In this document: positions 59,501 through 64,000 of the stretch, in pieces | Layout: every line of letters begins with the position of its first letter | Numbering within the stretch: the stretch's first letter is position 1 | From: Rotaria macrura | Lineage: Eukaryota; Rotifera; Eurotatoria; Philodinida; Philodinidae | NCBI GenBank assembly: GCA_900239685.1 | Contig: OENT01000315.1 | Location: 1-64,000, forward strand | Length of the DNA stretch: 64,000 nt | Direction: 5' to 3' | The notes under the pieces: generated by a model | Told to the model about the DNA's origin: nothing | Databases searched by the model: none | Seen by the model: the letters and a program-made list of their open reading frames with translations, nothing else | Translations under genes and position numbers: made by a program

Positions 59501-60496
59501 TTCAGATAGGTCAATTGAACAGATATCTATTCGAGGAAGATCTTCAGCTATGCCATTACCTATGAAAACAGAATTTTCATTAGAATATCAACATAGTTGA
59601 ATTAGAAAAACATAACACATTGTTTCATCTGTAACAAATTAGACAGTATTTCATATGTCCACGCACTTATTGCTACAGAAATGTTATACAAATATCGCTC
59701 ATCAGATGCAATCAATATAGGACCTTGGATATATGATTGAAAACATTTGTCACAATCAATGAAAAGAATTCAAAAATAGATCTAACTTTAACAAATCTTA
59801 GTGTTTTATTTTTCATTACGAAAATAAAATTTTACCTGGTATACATAAATAATCAACCATTGAAATATTCGATGCCGTTCCATGTTGACAATCTTTTAAT
59901 GTTGGTCGTTCATGATATCTTATTTTACATTGATCATCTTTTCCATCTTTCAATTGACTATCACATACATCATGATATGCATTGGGTACATTGTGAATAC
60001 ACATTATTTCTTTATCTTTACTACATACACCAATCGATGCTTGTGTTATATGCAAACGGTAATTTCTTCCACATGATAAATTAATATCAGGTAAACGTAT
60101 ACGACGCGGTGTTGATGCCTCACATTCATAATGTTTTTGTTCGAGTATAATTGGCACACAACGATATTTAATAAATAATCGTTTTGTTGTACTACATGTT
60201 GAATTAATATGAAAATGTAAATTATTTAAATCAATACGACATGTACGTTTACGGTTGCATGCAAATAAAATTGTATTCTTATTTTCAATGCGACATAATG
60301 TTATGCCAGTACATAAATCATCAGTAGTTGATTCATAGATAACATCGTCAATATCAATAACATAACCGGGTAGACAAGATGGAAGTTGGTTCGATAATTC
60401 ACCTGTTGATTCTGTACATAACCATGGTGTTGGATTTGCTTTGTATGAATGAGATATGTGAAAAATTGAAAGAGAAACAACAATATTAATCAACAT
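56582..60496 (-). CDS. EVA-1-like SUEL-lectin single-pass membrane receptor
   Basis: Five exons on minus: 60,496-59,836, 59,559-59,044, 57,802-57,721, 57,661-57,172 and 56,770-56,582. All borders are GT/AG, phases match, and the total of 1,938 nt is exactly 646 codons. Residues 1-20 are a signal peptide (MLINIVVSLSIFHISHSYKA). About 30-115 and 118-218 are two SUEL-type galactose-binding lectin domains (LFACNRKRTCRIDLNN, LFIKYRCVP; INLSCGRNYRLHITQASIG, VDYLCIPG). About 235-390 is CUB-like (GLLHSPNYPQ). About 393-416 is a transmembrane helix (ILIGCIIGLLLVLATVAII). The rest is a 225-residue cytoplasmic tail with RRRRAR at the membrane, poly-Q and a Pro-rich KKPPPKIPPQR. Two SUEL domains plus a helix match EVA-1/EVA1C, Slit and Robo-pathway co-receptors in axon guidance; the CUB-like part is an addition. 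The last exon would be missed by simple frame searches. Confidence 0.8.
57803..59043 (-). other. Large intron of the EVA-1-like gene
   Basis: 1,241 bp, from donor GTTTGT to acceptor TTTACAG, and AT-rich. It is unusually long compared with the 54- to 83-bp introns common elsewhere here. No nested gene is recognised, so it may hold regulatory sequence. Confidence 0.55.
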
Positions 60497-62022
60497 TGGA
60501 CTATGATGAGTACATAAAATATATAAATACATATGAATGAATGAATGAAAAAAGTCTATCTTCAAATACCAATGAATCATCAATTCGTTATCCAATGATC
60601 AACACAGTAATGCACTTGATGTCGCTAAAGTCAGAATACTTGAACAGAAAAGATCGCTGTTTGATATCAAGTGTTGCTAGAGCAAAAACAATACTTCTAA
60701 TGAAGTCAGAATTTTGTTTTGAGAAATATTTTCGAGATATTGCGGATTTATTTCACACGATTCGGAACGATGTGATCGATAACAAATGTGAATAGCATGT
60801 TGTACTTGTGGTGAATGATAGAATTATTCTTTTATTGAAAACAAGGTTCAGTTATGCTTCTATTCTACAATTATAACTAATTTTAAGTCGGTGTCTATTT
60901 TGAATAAAATTTATCGATCAAAATTATATCGATATCCTTAACGGCGTATTTCGGTATCATCAACATTTAACAAGAAAAAAAAATCGTTATAAGAGAAAAA
61001 AACAGTCAGATTCTTTTAATGCACAGCTGAACTCAGATTTAGAAGTATTCGATAATTGCATCGGTCTTCGTAAGACGAAGGTTTTACATTTTTTTTAAAG
61101 TTCTTTTCTTTAATATTCAAATGGACAAGAAAAGGAAAACAACTTTTTTTCCTCGGAAAAAATCTTACTTGATGACGTCTACAGATATTTAGTTTACAAC
61201 AATGAGTGAACATATAGGGGTCCGTGAGTCCCAAAATTCTTCGTCATTTCAAAGTCTAGCAAGTCTTTGATAAGATCCGAAAAAACTAGGTGGGATTATC
61301 TTTGTACCGATTAGTATTTTGTACGCATCTAAGAAACTTTCTAGAGTTCAAATGATCACGGAAACGAAAAATCGATTCTTTGCATTCAGCAAAAATTGAC
61401 AAGTACAATGGTTCCTATTGATAAAGTTAGCCGCGGTGTCTAGTTTTGGACTGTTGTACTTGCTCTGGATGGTCTTCATTGATATTGGTTATAGTATGAG
61501 AATTATCTCTATGTTACACGACGGTTTTGTTTTGGAAAACTTAAAACTACAACTCGAGGAAGAACGTAAAGCTATGTCTTCACAAGGAAATTTGATATCA
61601 AGATAGATATTTTCAATATGATGAACTCTTCAAATTAAATGAATAGTAAGTGAACGATAATAGTAAGAAGTATCGAAATATTTCGTGAATCTTTAGTTGA
61701 AAGAACAAAGTAAAACTTTTATGAAAACATGCTAAAATTATGCATTCTTACTACATACAGTTTAGGGGTCGCACATCGGTTCTGATTGATGCATGTTCGA
61801 TTCAATGTGAAATTAATATTGAGTTATTTTTCAAGCGCATGCTTTTTCCTTTTCTGTCTATACTCCTCAAGGTATGAATGAAATGTAAACAAAGTATCGT
61901 TTTCATTGGTATTGATTTTAACTAATAAAAATCTACTTTTATGAAATTACCATAGTAAATCAGATGAGAATGGTAGAAAAAAATTAATTGCCGTATTGTA
62001 TCGATCGATTGCAGAACAAAGT
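60497..62022. other. Divergent promoter region between two genes
   Basis: 1.5 kb between the start codons of the minus EVA-1-like gene and the plus CFAP99-like gene. A TATATATTTTATG stretch precedes the minus gene near 60,515. A hairpin GTCTTCGTAAGACGAAG lies near 61,063. No exon is recognised. Confidence 0.45.
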
Positions 62023-63300
62023 ATGAATGAATATCATGAATTATTCTACCATTGTGTACAAGTATTAAATGAATACAACCATATCGTATCTGAAGAAGTA
62101 TTTCTACAAGAATATTTTCAATCAAATAAAGTATATGGTCTTTTCTTTTTGTTTCGTACTGGATTTTTATTTCCAAACAACATAATTATCACCATAGGTT
62201 TCTGATGAATCATTTGTATCAACTGTATTAATCGATTGTAATCGTTATTCAATCTTGATTAAAACAATCGTGGATATTTTTTTCAAAACAGATGGAATTA
62301 AAATACGAAGATCAGAACAAAATATATATAAAGGTTTCACTTTACTTTTATTAAGATATTTGTTCAAGAGATACAATATCTTTTTTTCATCTTCAGTTCT
62401 TATTTATATTGTCTTGTTTCAACTTGATTTGATTGAATTTAAACTATTTCGAGGGTTTATTCATGCAGTGCAACTAAGTAGAATACATCAGGTGAAGACA
62501 CATCCAATGAATTTTGATTTTTATCAGTTGCCAACACTTTGAATGCTCACCATCGTTTGCTTACTATTCACATCACTACACTTGTGTTGAAAATTTGAAT
62601 TTCAAATCATTTAAACATTTTACTTTGTTTTCCTTAAGCTTTTACAATTTCTTGTTAACGAAGATTATCTTTCAATAATCAAGTCAGAATGTATGAAATT
62701 GTATGAAGAAGAATATGTCGATGAAAAAATTGTTCGAGTTATGGAAAAGTATAATTCTTGACAAGCCAATTTATGCTATTGAGTTTTTAATGAATTTCTG
62801 TTTTGTTTTGTTTTTTATCAACTGAAAATAGATACCGAACGGCTTTACGTGGTATTCTATTTGATGTTAATAATCTCATCGAAGGACGTACAGCAGAACG
62901 TCAATTACCGGAACCAACGAAAACAATACCATTCAATTTGACTGCATCTAAAGAACGCATTGCTCCTCTTCCGAAACCTGTTAGTGAATATGATGCAAGT
63001 CGTATCAGTCTATCTTTTGAAAGCATTCGTTGAATTTAGATATCGAAAATGGAGAAAAGTCGACCACCACCAAAGACGACCTATGAATCGTCAAACGAAC
63101 AAATTGAATTAGAAAGAATACGTGAAGAAAATCATCGACGAGGTTTACATAAATTAAATGAAACACAATCGATAGCATTTCACTTTATGCAAACGGAAAA
63201 ATCGAAAAGAACTCAACTTCAACAAGCTAAGATTATCGAAGAAATCGAAAAGAATATGAACTGTGACAAAGTTCGAGCGCATCCAGTACCCAAATTTCAG
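62023..63300 (+). CDS. CFAP99-like ciliary protein, 3' end uncertain
   Basis: Six exons: 62,023-62,130, 62,198-62,333, 62,397-62,491, 62,639-62,748, 62,832-62,979 and 63,040-63,300. All junctions are GT/AG with matching phases, giving 286 codons from MNEYHELFYHC. The mature frame reads through helical repeats (LIDCNRYSILIKTIVDIFF, FQLDLIEFKLFRGFIHAVQ, LLQFLVNEDYLSIIKSEC). It then has a linker with PFNLTASKERIAPLPKP and a charged helical tail (EQIELERIREENHRRGLHKL). The helical head, FNLT-P-rich linker and EQ-LE-I---N helix fit my memory of CFAP99, a cilia- and flagella-associated protein. The gene is clearly coding; the name is less sure. A donor GTTGCT follows at 63,301. A terminal exon may start at 63,419 (LHYEENVVRPPG) and end near 63,550. 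Confidence 0.65.
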
Positions 63301-64000
63301 GTTGCTTTTCTTAGTCTATCATTCACGTTTGTCACAGAAACACTAGAAGTACAAATTCCATCGACCTTCTCTCCTTATTGTAAGCAATGAATTTACTCAT
63401 TAGAGTGATCACCTATAGTTACACTATGAAGAAAACGTTGTTCGACCTCCAGGACAACATCGGAAACCTGATGAAACATTTCCGTACCGGAATGTCCTAG
63501 AGATGCATCGGCCAATTTCCTATTCTTTATCGAACCTGGAAGGATGATAACTTCAATAGCCTTGATGGCGTCATTCACTCGAAATGAGCGCAAGTATCTA
63601 TTCAAATATGACATGAGTATCATGACTTTTGATCTTGTCTCTAGTTAAAGTCTGATCAGACATAAGTTCATTCACTAAATTTTTCGTACATGACAGAGAC
63701 TGTTTACCTGATATTCTTGCCAATAGACTAATTTATAAAGTTTAACATACGATGAAGCAAATACTTGAGGTAACATATTACTAAGGAATATAACGTTGAG
63801 AACTGTCGTAAGTAAAATAATCATCGAGTTCGGACTTTATATGTCAAGTCGAAATCAAATCTTGTTCGTTGATACTTTTAGCATAAGATTTTTTAAAAAT
63901 ACTGTAATATACAGTCTGCAACCGTTCAGGTAGCATCTCTTACTGAACATCATCTATTTCCATGCTAGAAATGACGTGTCCTTACCTTAAGACCCTTTTA
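63301..64000. other. Downstream region, possible further exon
   Basis: A phase-0 acceptor (CACCTATAG) at 63,418 opens a 43-codon frame on plus that could end the CFAP99-like gene. The same bases are open on minus (63,623-63,393, 76 codons). I cannot choose between them. The remaining sequence is AT-rich with nothing recognised. Confidence 0.35.

Overview
This window is eukaryotic. It is AT-rich, its genes are split by mostly short introns (54 to 83 bp are common), and it carries AATAAA signals, tRNA-derived SINE-like repeats and many foldback DNA transposons. Several gene families suggest a small invertebrate: B-box plus TLDc, NIDO/AMOP/vWD, SUEL-lectin receptors, a CFAP99-like ciliary protein, and a paired family of ART/PARP-like proteins. 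I infer a bdelloid rotifer, because I recall the last family and B-box/TLDc proteins as expanded there and because GT-rich tracts resemble the bdelloid telomere hexamer TGTGGG. That identification is an inference, not shown by the sequence.

The first 20 kb (1-20,389) are almost gene-free and dominated by repeats. They hold hAT-like foldback elements at 1-113, 1272-2101, 3016-6049 and 15,961-16,718, a foldback around a 57-bp minisatellite at about 18,030-19,245, and three copies of a tRNA-like SINE. The one possible coding relic is a decayed Ser-rich stretch near 700-1,120.

The middle (20-42 kb) holds five genes: an ART/PARP-like protein (20,390-21,253, +), an intronless secreted protein (23,557-24,939, -), a second ART/PARP-like protein with an in-frame TAA (28,205-30,359, +), a NIDO-AMOP-vWD surface protein with a one-base frameshift in an A7 run (34,366-37,258, +), and a B-box/TLDc protein (40,409-41,557, +). 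More foldbacks lie between them at 22,263-22,675, 32,741-33,092, 37,823-37,952 and about 39,760-40,040.

From 41.7 to 46.4 kb there is a tandem duplication, a 120-base assembly gap, and what looks like three nested palindromic elements, the innermost a clean TA-flanked 238-bp MITE. A gene desert of about 10 kb follows (46.4-56.6 kb). The right end holds two divergent genes: an EVA-1-like SUEL-lectin membrane receptor (56,582-60,496, -) with five exons that splice to exactly 646 codons, and a CFAP99-like ciliary gene (62,023-63,300, +) with six in-phase exons. The 3' end of the ciliary gene is uncertain.

The genes do not form a pathway. The strongest unexplained signal is the set of foldback elements. 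They share one architecture (terminal inverted repeats, often hAT-like 8-bp target duplications, arms built from short repeated words), but nearly every element uses its own word, and two elements with different ends share the same internal core.
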